Numbered from the stretch's first letter, positions 9,050 through 17,782 are shown. The stretch is DNA of 64,000 nucleotides from Desulfobacteraceae bacterium (GCA_014237465.1 JABZFM010000007.1:62001-126000), one strand, 5' to 3'. The notes: a model not told the origin generated them from the letters alone. Translations and numbers: made by a program.

Positions 9050-10519
9050 ATGTCCCGCACAATACTCATCATTGATCAAGATATGGAACTGACTGAAGCG
9101 CTGGCCGTCTATCTTGAACGCCGGAGATTTGACGTCCACCTTGCCGATTCCGCCGACATGGCATTAAAAATGATCAATGACCTTGACCCTGAAATCATCC
9201 TTGCCGACCCCAATATCCCGGACCCTGATAATATTGCCGCATTGCAGCAGATCAAATCCCTGAAACCGAAAATCCAGTTTATTATTTATACCCTGCCGGA
9301 TACTTTTGAAAAAGCCATGGAACTCTTTCAATCCAAAGCGTTTGACTATATCAAAAAACCGGTCAGCAGCATTGAGCTGGACCTGTCTTTAAAAAAAGCC
9401 GGAAAATGGATTGCTTTAGAAAAAAAAATTGAAAGAAATTCCAAAAAGATAAAAGACCTGAAAAATGCCCAGGCGCTTTTTCAACAGCTATTTGATGAGG
9501 TGCCATGCTATATAACCGTTCAGGACAAAAACTTCAGGATTACGGCAACGAACCGATTGTTTAAAAAAGATTTTGGCCATGAAATCGGTGAGTTTTGCTA
9601 TAAAATCTATAAACACAGAACAACTCCCTGTACGGACTGCCCGGTGGCAGCAACATTTAAAGACGGCCGGCGCCATCAAACGGAAGAGGTGGTGACCTCA
9701 AAATCCGGTGAACAGTATCATGTACTGACATGGACGGCCGCCATCCGCGATGAAGCCGGTCAGATTACCCAGGTCATGGAAATGGCAACAAACATTACGC
9801 AAATCAGACAACTGCAGGACCACCTGACCTCTCTGGGCCTTATGCTGGGATCCATGTCCCATGGCATCAAGGGGATGCTGACCGGCCTGGATGGCGGCAT
9901 TTATTTGCTTGAAACCGGCATTAACCGACAGGACCCGAAAAGAACCCACCGGGCATTTCATCAAATCCACGTGATGGTCGAACGCATCCGTAAAATGATA
10001 CTGGACATCCTCTATTTTACAAAATCCAGGGAACTTGAATACCGTGAAATCGAGCTAAAAAAAATGATCCGATCAATCACTGACATTGTGCAGCCATCCG
10101 CGTCACATCATAATATTGAATTAAAAGTGACCACCCCGCCCGCTTCGGTCTGCATTGAAGTTGATCCGGACTGGTTCCGGTCTGCGATGGTCAATTTTCT
10201 GGAAAATGCCGTGGATGCCTGTTCGTCAGATACTACCAAAGATAAACATCACATCCTTTTGAATATATTTTTAAAAGGCACCGATCATGTCTGTTTTGAG
10301 ATCACGGACAACGGGTTGGGTATGGACCGGGAAACCCGTGAAAAAATGTTTACCCTGTTTTTTTCATCCAAAGGTTCAAAAGGGACCGGCCTGGGTTTGT
10401 TTATCGCCAATCATGTGATCCGCCAGCATGGCGGAACCATTGCAGTGGAATCTGAGGTAAAAACCGGGTCCCGGTTTGAAATAAGTATTCCCCGAACCCG
10501 GCCAATAAAAATTTTATAA
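9050..10519 (+). CDS. Hybrid receiver-PAS-histidine kinase
   Basis: From the ATG at 9050 the protein has 489 residues. I prefer this start over the GTG at 9017 because MSRTILIIDQD is a normal receiver start and the longer form adds only 11 unconserved residues. Residues 1-120 form a receiver (ILADPNIPD holds the likely phospho-Asp). About 145-255 is a PAS domain with a Cys cluster (CYKIYKHRTTPCTDCP) that could bind metal or sense redox state. The rest is a kinase core with H-box SMSHGIKG, N-box NFLENAVDAC and G-boxes DNGLGMD and GTGLGLFIA. It has no membrane segment. It is the probable partner of the preceding receiver. Confidence 0.87.
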   Translation: MSRTILIIDQDMELTEALAVYLERRRFDVHLADSADMALKMINDLDPEIILADPNIPDPDNIAALQQIKSLKPKIQFIIYTLPDTFEKAMELFQSKAFDYIKKPVSSIELDLSLKKAGKWIALEKKIERNSKKIKDLKNAQALFQQLFDEVPCYITVQDKNFRITATNRLFKKDFGHEIGEFCYKIYKHRTTPCTDCPVAATFKDGRRHQTEEVVTSKSGEQYHVLTWTAAIRDEAGQITQVMEMATNITQIRQLQDHLTSLGLMLGSMSHGIKGMLTGLDGGIYLLETGINRQDPKRTHRAFHQIHVMVERIRKMILDILYFTKSRELEYREIELKKMIRSITDIVQPSASHHNIELKVTTPPASVCIEVDPDWFRSAMVNFLENAVDACSSDTTKDKHHILLNIFLKGTDHVCFEITDNGLGMDRETREKMFTLFFSSKGSKGTGLGLFIANHVIRQHGGTIAVESEVKTGSRFEISIPRTRPIKIL

Positions 10520-10663
10520 TCCAGCATCATGCAGAGAATACATCATATGATTTCCGTAAAGGGCAGGCGGAATGATTAATTTACCATTTGACTTTTTCCC
10601 CTTAAAAAAGCATCAATGATCAAAAAATTTCATCCAAAAAAAACATCATAAGGCTTATTGTTC

Positions 10664-11131
10664 ATGAGACTGACCACCAAAAGCAGATATGGTACGCGCA
10701 TGATACTTGATTTGGCCATGCATTCCGAAAACAGACATATCCCCTTGAACGAAATATCCAAAAGGCAGAATATTTCGCTGAAATACCTTGAAAAGCTAAT
10801 CCGAAAGCTCAAAGCGGCCGGTCTTGTAACCAGCCGACGCGGACCGCTCGGTGGGCATAAGCTGGCACGGCCAGCGGATGAAATTACGGTGGGAGATATT
10901 GTCCGGACACTGGAAGAAGGTACGGCAATTACCGACTGCTCTGAACGAGATGAAAAACTGTGCGGTATCTGCAACCAGGCCGGCGAATGCCTGTCCCAGT
11001 GGGTGTGGATTGAAGCCAGCAAAGCAATGTTCGAACGCTTGGACCAGATCACGATTTCCATGCTTTTGGACAATCGGCAAACTTTTATCCAGGACGCCCG
11101 GGAATACACAAAAAAAATGGAACAGTCATAA
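10664..11131 (+). CDS. rrf2: Rrf2-family transcriptional regulator
   Basis: This regulator has 155 residues from the ATG at 10664; an in-frame TTG two codons upstream has less support, and an AAGG lies upstream of the ATG. The N-terminal winged helix is typical of Rrf2/IscR proteins (MRLTTKSRYGTRMILDLAMH, then ISLKYLEKLIRKLKAAGLV and RGPLGGHKLA). Four Cys in 89-110 (TDCSERDEKLCGICNQAGEC) could bind an [Fe-S] cluster. The founding member, Rrf2 of Desulfovibrio vulgaris, represses its own hmc operon, and this gene sits in the same place. Autoregulation of hmc through a redox-sensitive cluster is therefore a reasonable inference. Confidence 0.9.
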   Translation: MRLTTKSRYGTRMILDLAMHSENRHIPLNEISKRQNISLKYLEKLIRKLKAAGLVTSRRGPLGGHKLARPADEITVGDIVRTLEEGTAITDCSERDEKLCGICNQAGECLSQWVWIEASKAMFERLDQITISMLLDNRQTFIQDAREYTKKMEQS

Positions 11132-11524
11132 AATCAGCGGATTCTTGTAATTTTTTTCCTAAAGTACTCTTTTTAGCACCAAAACAGCCAGATAGACCCT
11201 AAATGGGGCCTGATTATTTTAACTTTTTCTGAATTTTCAGTCGCTTAACTTGACCCGACCCTATTTGGTCATTCGTTGATTTAACAAGTTATTGAGTTAT
11301 TTAAGGACGTCCCCGGTTTCACAAACTTACCTCTCTTTAATCGCTATTTCGTTTTTGGTGGATTACGCTTTGCTAATCCACCCTACGTGTGCCGTGTCAA
11401 ACCTTGATTATTACAATATGCGCAACCACTGTGAGGCTACGACTTATTGAGATGTTACAAGGGATGGTATCAAAGGATCTTTTAGAACAGGATGCTTACC
11501 TTTTGTTTATCTGTTTGCTTACAT
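11132..11524. other. Convergent intergenic region between rrf2 and tmcA, no gene
   Basis: In these 393 bp I find no convincing ORF. It contains a REP-like hairpin (11357-11382) and stretches that look like remnants of dispersed repeats (for example AAGGACGTCCCCGG near 11300). The region should hold the ends of the hmc and tmc transcripts, but no classical stem plus T-run was recognised. Confidence 0.5.
11357..11382. repeat. REP-like hairpin
   Basis: GGTGGATTA (11357-11365) and TAATCCACC (11374-11382) form a perfect 9-bp stem with an 8-base loop, followed by CTACG. Sequences of the type GGTGGATTACGC...TAATCCACCCTACG are a recurrent small palindrome in many unrelated bacterial genomes (general knowledge, not searched here). 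It may help to end convergent transcription. Confidence 0.5.
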
Positions 11525-11923
11525 CTATTTTTTCCGATGACACTCTCCGCACATAACGGGGCCGGTCTTTTGTTTCAGATGACATCCGCTGCACTGCAGG
11601 TGATATGAACGGATCAGGTCAGCTTCAGTCTCCCGGGGCTCGGAATAATGACACGCCGAGCATTCCATACCGATAGAATCATCATACTCAAGCTTTTCTC
11701 CGTCTTCAAACATATGATGACATACATTGCATTCATCGATATTCGCATTTTCATTATGTTCATCATGAAAAAACGACACCGGCGGCCGTGTCAGTTTTTT
11801 AAACGCACTGTCATCAACGGTTTCAATATCTTCCTGTGAAACAGCGGAAAAAATTCTGATCAACAGAAAAAAACTGAAAACAACTGTATATAATAAAATT
11901 TTATTTTTTTTCATCGACGCCAT
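11525..11923 (-). CDS. tmcA: TmcA, type II tetraheme cytochrome c3
   Basis: This periplasmic cytochrome has 132 residues: a signal peptide (about 5-29), then four CXXCH motifs (CNVCH, CSACH, CSGCH, CGECH) and extra His residues, including the early FFHDEHN pair typical of cytochrome c3 ligands. The mature part is acidic ([18 protein letters not shown]), as for the acidic or type II c3, which takes electrons from type I c3 and gives them to the Tmc membrane complex. A second in-frame ATG three codons downstream (11914) is an equally possible start. It is the last gene of the tmc run and is separated from tmcB by a repeat element. Confidence 0.9.
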   Translation of the reverse strand: MASMKKNKILLYTVVFSFFLLIRIFSAVSQEDIETVDDSAFKKLTRPPVSFFHDEHNENANIDECNVCHHMFEDGEKLEYDDSIGMECSACHYSEPRETEADLIRSYHLQCSGCHLKQKTGPVMCGECHRKK

Positions 11924-12008
11924 TTTCCCGGAAAAATTCGATTATCATAATGAAATCATAATTTTGCTTCGCCATCTGTTTCCTTGATCACCATTTGCTG
12001 TTCAACAT

Positions 12009-12175
12009 TGATATCTTTGTGAAAAGTCAGAGTCAGATGGCAAAGAAAAAAGCTCCACCATATCTTATAAAAATTGGCAAGGCGCACAAGTCCTGAGGAA
12101 CGAGGCGTACGAATGTACGTTGAGTGATGAAGAATGCAGTGCAACACAGAATTTGGACTTTTTGCGAAGCCATCA
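12009..12175 (-). repeat. MITE-like palindromic repeat, copy 2 (subfamily B), inside tmc operon
   Basis: Read on the minus strand it begins TGATGGCTTCGCAAAAAGTC and ends in GACTTTTCACAAAGATATCA, which are imperfect terminal inverted repeats. An inner end GCCATC lies at the complement of 12036-12041. The core is nearly identical to copy 4 (44310-44446), including the inverted repeat CGTACATTCGTACG. Its first bases form the stop codon of tmcB (TGA at 12175-12173). It fills most of the tmcB-tmcA gap, and short ORFs across it are artefacts. Confidence 0.85.
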
Positions 12176-13504
12176 TGTTTTATCAATGCACTCATAGATA
12201 ATATCTCCCAAAAACTTGATTTCCATGTCCAGGTCATAATATTTGACAATATCTTCAAGACCGGCGTGGCAATTATGGCACGGTGCGATAATAATTTTTG
12301 CTCCCCTGGCTTTCGCGTCAGCCAGTTGATCTGCCTTGACTTTGTTACCAATCACCCGTTTTTTTGAATACGGCGGACCGCAGTTGATCACACCACCGCC
12401 CGCAGCGCAGCAGTAATTGTGCTCCCGGTTGGGATGCATCTCTACAAAACGGCTGCATGTTTCATTGATCACGTAACGCGCCAATTCATGAAGCCCGCCC
12501 CCGCGAACAACATTGCAGGGGTCATGCAGGGTGACCGGGATATCATATTTCTGCTTTACTCTCAGCTTTTTGTCTCTAAACAATTCATAATAAAACTCAA
12601 TGGCATGAATCAGCGGCAGGGGGGACATTTTCCAACCCAGGTGACGATTCCCAACGTCATAGACGGACCGAAAGGCATGACCGCATTCTCCCATAACGAT
12701 ACGTTTGGTTTTCAAACGCATGGCCGCTTCAAAATGGACTTTTTTCAATCGGGCCGCCATTTCGTCATCCCCGGTATACATGCACATGTCACTGTTGTCC
12801 CACCCGGGGGTAGCGGGCATTGTCCAGTCCATTCCAGCCACATTCATAATCACGGCCGTCTGGTAGATCAACTGGGCACGAAATTTCGGCTCCGGCCCAA
12901 TCACCGAATAAAAAATTTCCGCCCCCTCTTTTTCAAGGGGTATTCTCAAATTTTCGATTTCGTCCCGCGCTTCATCTTCCTGCCATTGAAGGGTATCAAT
13001 CCATTCATCTTCTTTGACCCACATCTGATTCATGGTGACGGAATGGCTGTGGGCCGTATCCTGAATATACTGCGGAACAACCCCCAGCTTGTGGCAAATC
13101 CGGCGCATAAACAGCATCAGGTAAGCAATGTCTATTCCAAATGGACAATACATCACACAACGCTTGCACAGATTACACTCGGTAAACGCAATTTCACTGG
13201 CTTTTTTTATAAAATCAATGGAAACTCTGCCTTTTTTCTGTATGATTATACCAAGCGTCTGTTTCACCTTTCCGGCCGGAGAAAACTTCGGATCCTTATT
13301 ATTGGACAGGTAAAAATGGCAGGCGTCGCTGCAGAGCCCGCAATGAACACATGTTTCAATATAAATCTTCAGACGTGCCCCGCCTTCTTCTTCAAACATC
13401 CTGCGAATCACCCGGGTGACCTGCTCCGGGGTCAGTCTTTGCCCGCCTTTGTCAACGCCTTCATCCGGGATGGTTGCAATATTTGCAGGCGACTGTTTTG
13501 TCAT
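12173..13504 (-). CDS. tmcB: TmcB, cytoplasmic iron-sulfur / CCG-domain subunit
   Basis: This 443-residue paralogue of HmcF is the cytoplasmic HdrD-like subunit of the Tmc complex. It has two [4Fe-4S] motifs (C52/C55/C58/C62 and C110/C113/C116/C120-P) and CCG-domain motifs (HDPCNVVRGGG, YCCAAGGG, IAPCHNCHAG). Tmc is believed to link periplasmic hydrogen or formate oxidation, through TmcA, to cytoplasmic reduction steps of sulfate respiration. The stop codon overlaps the end of the repeat at 12009-12175. It lies 45 bp after tmcC in transcription order. Confidence 0.92.
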   Translation of the reverse strand: MTKQSPANIATIPDEGVDKGGQRLTPEQVTRVIRRMFEEEGGARLKIYIETCVHCGLCSDACHFYLSNNKDPKFSPAGKVKQTLGIIIQKKGRVSIDFIKKASEIAFTECNLCKRCVMYCPFGIDIAYLMLFMRRICHKLGVVPQYIQDTAHSHSVTMNQMWVKEDEWIDTLQWQEDEARDEIENLRIPLEKEGAEIFYSVIGPEPKFRAQLIYQTAVIMNVAGMDWTMPATPGWDNSDMCMYTGDDEMAARLKKVHFEAAMRLKTKRIVMGECGHAFRSVYDVGNRHLGWKMSPLPLIHAIEFYYELFRDKKLRVKQKYDIPVTLHDPCNVVRGGGLHELARYVINETCSRFVEMHPNREHNYCCAAGGGVINCGPPYSKKRVIGNKVKADQLADAKARGAKIIIAPCHNCHAGLEDIVKYYDLDMEIKFLGDIIYECIDKT

Positions 13505-13549
13505 TCGTTATAATCCTTTGATATTAAAAGTCAATCAGGTCGTTTAAGG

Positions 13550-14212
13550 CTACCAGTCCTTTGAATTTCTAACCCCACCGAATTCAGACCCCATGTAACC
13601 GCGTGTAAACGGGGCAAAAAGCATGTGACTCAGTTTCGTAAAAGGAATGATCATCAGCATAATTTCTCCTGAAACAATATGTATAACCAGTGCTGCCTGA
13701 AATGCGGCCCATTGATGATAAGCCCATACTCCCGAGATAAAGGGGACGGCGACTGCCGCCAGAATCAAATAATCTGATACAGATGTCAGATACCTGACTT
13801 CTTTTAAAAAAATCCGGCGCCCCAAAAAAAACAGACAACAACCGATTACGATCATTGCCATAATATCTGCCGCCATATCCGGCATCCACCACCAGGAAAT
13901 ATTCCAGGACTCTTTGAAAAGTATGACATGGGCACTTAAAAAAATCGGAACGGCAAAAAGGCAACCATGGAATAGAAACGCAACCACCGTCATTGCCGGA
14001 TGTTTCCGCATGTTGACGCCGGCAAACGGTAAAATCCAGTGACCAATCGATCGGATAGCAAAGAAGATACTGAAATAATTAAATATAACGGAATCCTTTT
14101 TTTTAGCCAGCCGCCACATGGAAATGAGCCGATAAAGACTGCCCACGGTAAATACCGTAAATGCAATCCATACCATGGGCCCACGGACAAAGCTGAACAG
14201 GTCATGCAACAT
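13550..14212 (-). CDS. tmcC: TmcC, NarI-like cytochrome b membrane subunit
   Basis: I place the start at the ATG at 14212, 13 bp after the tmcD stop, with AAAGGG eight bases upstream; the longer frame would overlap tmcD by 65 bp. The 220-residue protein has about five membrane segments and conserved His residues (FLFHGCLFAVPIFLSAHV, AALVIHIVSGEIMLMIIPFTKLSH) for b hemes. It is a close counterpart of HmcE. It probably connects TmcB to the quinone pool or forms an electron path across the membrane. Confidence 0.9.
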   Translation of the reverse strand: MLHDLFSFVRGPMVWIAFTVFTVGSLYRLISMWRLAKKKDSVIFNYFSIFFAIRSIGHWILPFAGVNMRKHPAMTVVAFLFHGCLFAVPIFLSAHVILFKESWNISWWWMPDMAADIMAMIVIGCCLFFLGRRIFLKEVRYLTSVSDYLILAAVAVPFISGVWAYHQWAAFQAALVIHIVSGEIMLMIIPFTKLSHMLFAPFTRGYMGSEFGGVRNSKDW

Positions 14213-14225
14213 CTGAATTTCCCTT

Positions 14226-15500
14226 TCAGGCCAAAAATTCTGACAATTCAAATACATAACGGCAATAGTTGCCGTCATTCTTGCCGCCACCGATGCCTCT
14301 TACCAGCAATTTGTTGCTGTCCGGACTGAATAAAGGACCCCATGCGGCTGCAAAATCATATGTTAACGGTCTGCCATCGATAACAATAAAAAACCGCCCG
14401 TTTTTTTCAACTTTGGCGGCAATATGCCGGCTATCCGGACTGAAAACCGGGGCCCATGCCATATCATATCCATTATCCCAGCATTGACCATCTGCTGCGA
14501 TATGCCATTGCCCTTTTGTTCTAGCCGCACAGGCGGTCCTTTTTCCGTCAGGACTGATCGCCAGATCAGTCACCAGGTTATTGAATGTCGAGGGCCATGG
14601 CTTGCCATTCACAGCAATGGTCCATTGACCGAATTTCGGAGCGACAATGGCGGCAATATTTTCACCGTCAGGGCTGTATTGATGATGCCATAACTGAAAA
14701 AAGCGTTCCTCCCATATCACCTCTCCGTTTCGGGCCAAAGCCCATCCGCCGTTGACTTTTACCGGAGCAGTAACCGAACCGTCTTTCGGATTGAACTTGG
14801 GTTTCCAGACCGATAAGAAATTTTTATCCCAGGGTTGGCCGTCCACAACAATGGTGTAATCATAGAGAGTTTTTCGAACCTCTGCCGCCAGATGCCGTCC
14901 GTCCGGGCTGAAACTCATATCCCAGACATTTAAAAAGTTATTGTCCCAGGTTTTCCCGTTGACTGCTACAGTATAGCAACCCTCCTGAAACTTGAAGATA
15001 TCTCCTGAATTAAACGGAATTGTCTGAACCACGGCTGCGGCATTTTTACCATCATGACTGACGGCCAGATTGCTGATGGAAAAAAAAGCCTGCTGCCAGG
15101 CAATGCCGTCTGATACGGCAAAATACTTACTCCCATCCTGTGCCGCTACGGTGATATATTTTCCATCCAGGCTGAAACGGGTGTCCCAGACAAACTCATA
15201 CCAGTTGCCCCAGGGCTGGCCCGCAACCGCCACGGTCCACATGCTGTTTTCCGAAACAATTGCCACCGGGCAATTTCCCGACCCAAACCTTAAATACCAG
15301 ATCTTGTCAAAATATTTTTCCCACGATACGCCATTTTCACACACTGAAAATGCCATATCATCTGTTTTTACAATGGCGGCAATCGTCTCGCCATCCGGAC
15401 TGACATAGGGCTCTTCGACCCACTCAAATGCATTCCGCCACTGACTTAAATCCGCAATGACCTTTTTCCCGACATTCCAGTCCCATTGTGAATAATTCAT
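14226..15500 (-). CDS. tmcD: TmcD, tryptophan-rich beta-propeller-like subunit
   Basis: This 424-residue protein has no signal peptide or membrane segment, so it is cytoplasmic. It is built of about nine repeats of 40-50 residues, each with a pattern like W..xFSPDG..IAA.V...G.W..AV.G..W (for example WDTRFSLDGKYITVAAQDG, WAPVFSPDSRHIAAKVEK). Such WD40/TolB-like repeats predict a beta-propeller. TmcD of Desulfovibrio is known as a Trp-rich subunit of unknown role. Here it is the first gene of the tmc run, whereas in Desulfovibrio vulgaris the order is tmcA-B-C-D. Confidence 0.85.
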   Translation of the reverse strand: MNYSQWDWNVGKKVIADLSQWRNAFEWVEEPYVSPDGETIAAIVKTDDMAFSVCENGVSWEKYFDKIWYLRFGSGNCPVAIVSENSMWTVAVAGQPWGNWYEFVWDTRFSLDGKYITVAAQDGSKYFAVSDGIAWQQAFFSISNLAVSHDGKNAAAVVQTIPFNSGDIFKFQEGCYTVAVNGKTWDNNFLNVWDMSFSPDGRHLAAEVRKTLYDYTIVVDGQPWDKNFLSVWKPKFNPKDGSVTAPVKVNGGWALARNGEVIWEERFFQLWHHQYSPDGENIAAIVAPKFGQWTIAVNGKPWPSTFNNLVTDLAISPDGKRTACAARTKGQWHIAADGQCWDNGYDMAWAPVFSPDSRHIAAKVEKNGRFFIVIDGRPLTYDFAAAWGPLFSPDSNKLLVRGIGGGKNDGNYCRYVFELSEFLA

Positions 15501-15527
15501 TTCCGGCTCCAGATTTCAAATGAATTG

Positions 15528-15656
15528 TGCCAACCAGTATTTCTTCAATATGTAAAATAGCATATTCTGATTTTTTTTTTTAGGAAAAACTTGACTGGAA
15601 AAAGAACTCATTATTTTTATTGCATGAAAAATAAAATAAATGGTATCTGGTTGGCA
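15528..15656. promoter_or_regulatory. Divergent tmcD/waaA promoter region with spaced inverted repeat
   Basis: The 211-bp gap between tmcD and waaA carries the exact arms TGCCAACCAG (15528-15537) and CTGGTTGGCA (15647-15656), 109 bp apart, one arm close to each gene start. A dimer binding each arm, with or without looping, could control both genes. The DNA between is very AT-rich (a run of T near 15572-15582). No good sigma-70 or sigma-54 match stands out. Confidence 0.35.
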
Positions 15657-15711
15657 TAATTTTAAAATAAACCAGCTTTCAATATAATGAAACTATTAAA
15701 ATTCGAATTTC

Positions 15712-17016
15712 ATGATTATGCAACCTAAAATTTTACTGGCTCTGCGGCTTTATGACATCCTCTGGCGTTTATGTATTCCATTATTGAAGCTCAATTCGCG
15801 CCTTAAAGAAGGGTTTTCCAGTCGCCGTTCCGGGAACGGTTTGCAACCCGCGGATATCTGGATCCAGGCGGCTTCTGCAGGAGAAGCCTACCTGGCTTTA
15901 TCATTAATTGAAAATATGAATCCCGTCACACCGGTGCATATTCTGGTTACGACCAACACCCGGCAGGGCCTTGATATTATCAACAAAGAGATTGAATCCA
16001 AAAGCCTCAATGATCAGGTTACAGCTGAATGTGCTTATATCCCCTTTGACCGGCCCGCAATCATGGACAACGTCGTTCAACGCATTTGTCCGAAATTGAT
16101 GATCCTGCTTGAAACTGAAATATGGCCGGGCCTTCTTTTTGCGCTGAAAAAAAAAAATGTCAGAACAATTATCATAAACGGGAGATTGACCCCCAAAAGT
16201 CTTCAGCGCTATCTGTTATGGCCTTCCCTCTGGAAAACACTGAGCCCGGACTGGGTTCTTGCTATTTCCGACGATGATGCAAGACGTTTTGCAACCCTGT
16301 TTGGGCAGAAAAAAGTTCAAAAAATGCCCAATATCAAATTTGATCGATTACAAACAGTTATTAATGATACAGACAACCATTTGAAGGCTTTTATTCCGGA
16401 TGCCACCGATTTTCTGGTTCTGGGTTCTGTGCGTCAACCTGAAGAAAAACAGATTGAAAGCATCATTCAAAATATACAATCAAATCTGCCGGAAACCATT
16501 TTCGGACTGTTCCCGCGCCACATGCACCGTATTAAATACTGGGAATATACGCTTAACCGGCTCAATGTCCGGTGGATACGCCGGTCTGAATTAAACCGCG
16601 AACCGGTCGCCGAGGGCACGATCATTTTGTGGGATACGTTCGGAGAATTAAATCCGGCATATGCACTTGCAAAAGCGGTATTTGTCGGCGGAAGCCTTGT
16701 GCCCCTTGGCGGCCAAAACTTCTTAGAGCCCATGATATACGGAATTAAACCGATCATTGGTCCTTCATGGGAGAATTTCGCCTGGGTGGGTGATGATATT
16801 TTTAATCAGGGGCTTGCGATCAAAGCCAATGACTGGCAATCTGTTGCTTCCGGGCTGAAACGCCAGCTCAGACAGACAAGGTCAGCCGCCCGGCAGCAGG
16901 CGGCCGCTATCCGCTACATAAAGGCAAGAAAGGGCGGAACCCGTCAGGCATGCAATTTCATTGCTGATCTGCTAACCACCGATTCAGACTTAATAAAGGT
17001 TAAAGACCATGACTGA
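15712..17016 (+). CDS. waaA: 3-deoxy-D-manno-octulosonate (Kdo) transferase
   Basis: WaaA (KdtA) adds Kdo from CMP-Kdo to lipid IVA at the inner membrane, the first step of LPS core synthesis. The 434-residue length is normal. An N-terminal membrane-associated helix (residues 4-25) precedes the GT-B fold. Typical signatures are WIQAASAGEAYLA, LLETEIWPGLLFAL, LGSVRQPEE and VFVGGSLVPLGGQNFLEP. ATG at 15712 is used; ATG at 15718 is a possible alternative. It overlaps kdsB by 8 bp, so the two are coupled. Confidence 0.95.
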   Translation: MIMQPKILLALRLYDILWRLCIPLLKLNSRLKEGFSSRRSGNGLQPADIWIQAASAGEAYLALSLIENMNPVTPVHILVTTNTRQGLDIINKEIESKSLNDQVTAECAYIPFDRPAIMDNVVQRICPKLMILLETEIWPGLLFALKKKNVRTIIINGRLTPKSLQRYLLWPSLWKTLSPDWVLAISDDDARRFATLFGQKKVQKMPNIKFDRLQTVINDTDNHLKAFIPDATDFLVLGSVRQPEEKQIESIIQNIQSNLPETIFGLFPRHMHRIKYWEYTLNRLNVRWIRRSELNREPVAEGTIILWDTFGELNPAYALAKAVFVGGSLVPLGGQNFLEPMIYGIKPIIGPSWENFAWVGDDIFNQGLAIKANDWQSVASGLKRQLRQTRSAARQQAAAIRYIKARKGGTRQACNFIADLLTTDSDLIKVKDHD

Positions 17017-17782
17017 TCCGCCGAAATGTTACGGAATCATCCCTTCCCGGTATGCTTCCAGCCGTTTTCCGGGAAAACCGCTTGCCGAAATTCACGGGAT
17101 GCCTATGTTCTGGCATGTCTACAAAAGGGCAAGCCAATGCACGGAACTTGAAGCAGTCGCCCTGGCAACCGATGACCAGCGGATTGAAGATGCCGCAAAA
17201 AAATTAAACGTCCCGGTGATTATGACCCGTAGCGATCATCCCAGCGGCACGGACCGCGTTCTGGAAGCAGCGATTAAAATGGACATCCCGGATGACTCTG
17301 TCGTTGTCAATATCCAGGGGGATGAACCGGCCATGCAGCCGAAAATGATTTCACAATTAATCGCACCGTTTACAAATCCTGCGACATGCGTCTCAACCCT
17401 GGCCCGCCGGATTGATTACAGAACTGCTGAAAATCCGGATCAAGTAAAAGTTGTTTTAGACAAAAACGGGGATGCCATCTATTTTTCCCGCTCAATTGTT
17501 CCCTACCCCCGGGAGGATTCTACAGAAAAATTTTTAGGCCATATCGGTATTTATGCGTTTCGCTTAAACATTTTAAAGCAGTTTGTATCGCTTCCGGTCG
17601 GAGTGGTGGAAGCCGTTGAAAAGCTGGAACAGCTCCGCCTGATCGAAAACCGGATACCGATTCACGTTGTTGAAACAGAGCTTACGAGCTTTGGCGTTGA
17701 CCGACCGGAAGATATTGAGAAAGTCAGCAGCATCATTGACAAGAGCGATCTACCTAAAAAAGTTGACATAGCGGGCAAATGA
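17009..17782 (+). CDS. kdsB: CMP-Kdo synthetase (3-deoxy-manno-octulosonate cytidylyltransferase)
   Basis: KdsB activates Kdo with CTP to give CMP-Kdo, the donor for WaaA. The 257-residue protein has the expected N-terminal nucleotide site (IIPSRYASSRFPGKPLAEI), the VVNIQGDEPAM motif with metal-binding Asp, and the C-terminal HIGIYAFR and EKLEQLRLIENRIPIHVVET segments. It begins within the end of waaA, so donor and transferase are made together. Confidence 0.95.
   Translation: MTDPPKCYGIIPSRYASSRFPGKPLAEIHGMPMFWHVYKRASQCTELEAVALATDDQRIEDAAKKLNVPVIMTRSDHPSGTDRVLEAAIKMDIPDDSVVVNIQGDEPAMQPKMISQLIAPFTNPATCVSTLARRIDYRTAENPDQVKVVLDKNGDAIYFSRSIVPYPREDSTEKFLGHIGIYAFRLNILKQFVSLPVGVVEAVEKLEQLRLIENRIPIHVVETELTSFGVDRPEDIEKVSSIIDKSDLPKKVDIAGK

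Noticed and set aside
11956-12351. Minus-strand ORF of 131 codons between tmcB and tmcA
   Set aside because: It overlaps the tmcB end in another frame and then translates repeat copy 2; the frame is not conserved in the other copies.
12419-13513. Long plus-strand ORF of 364 codons
   Set aside because: It lies fully opposite tmcB, whose iron-sulfur and CCG motifs are clear; the product is His/Phe-rich without recognisable domains, as usual for an antisense shadow.
15647-15676. Sigma-54 promoter before waaA or tmcD
   Set aside because: The GG of TTGGCA is present, but no GC stands at the required spacing on either strand.
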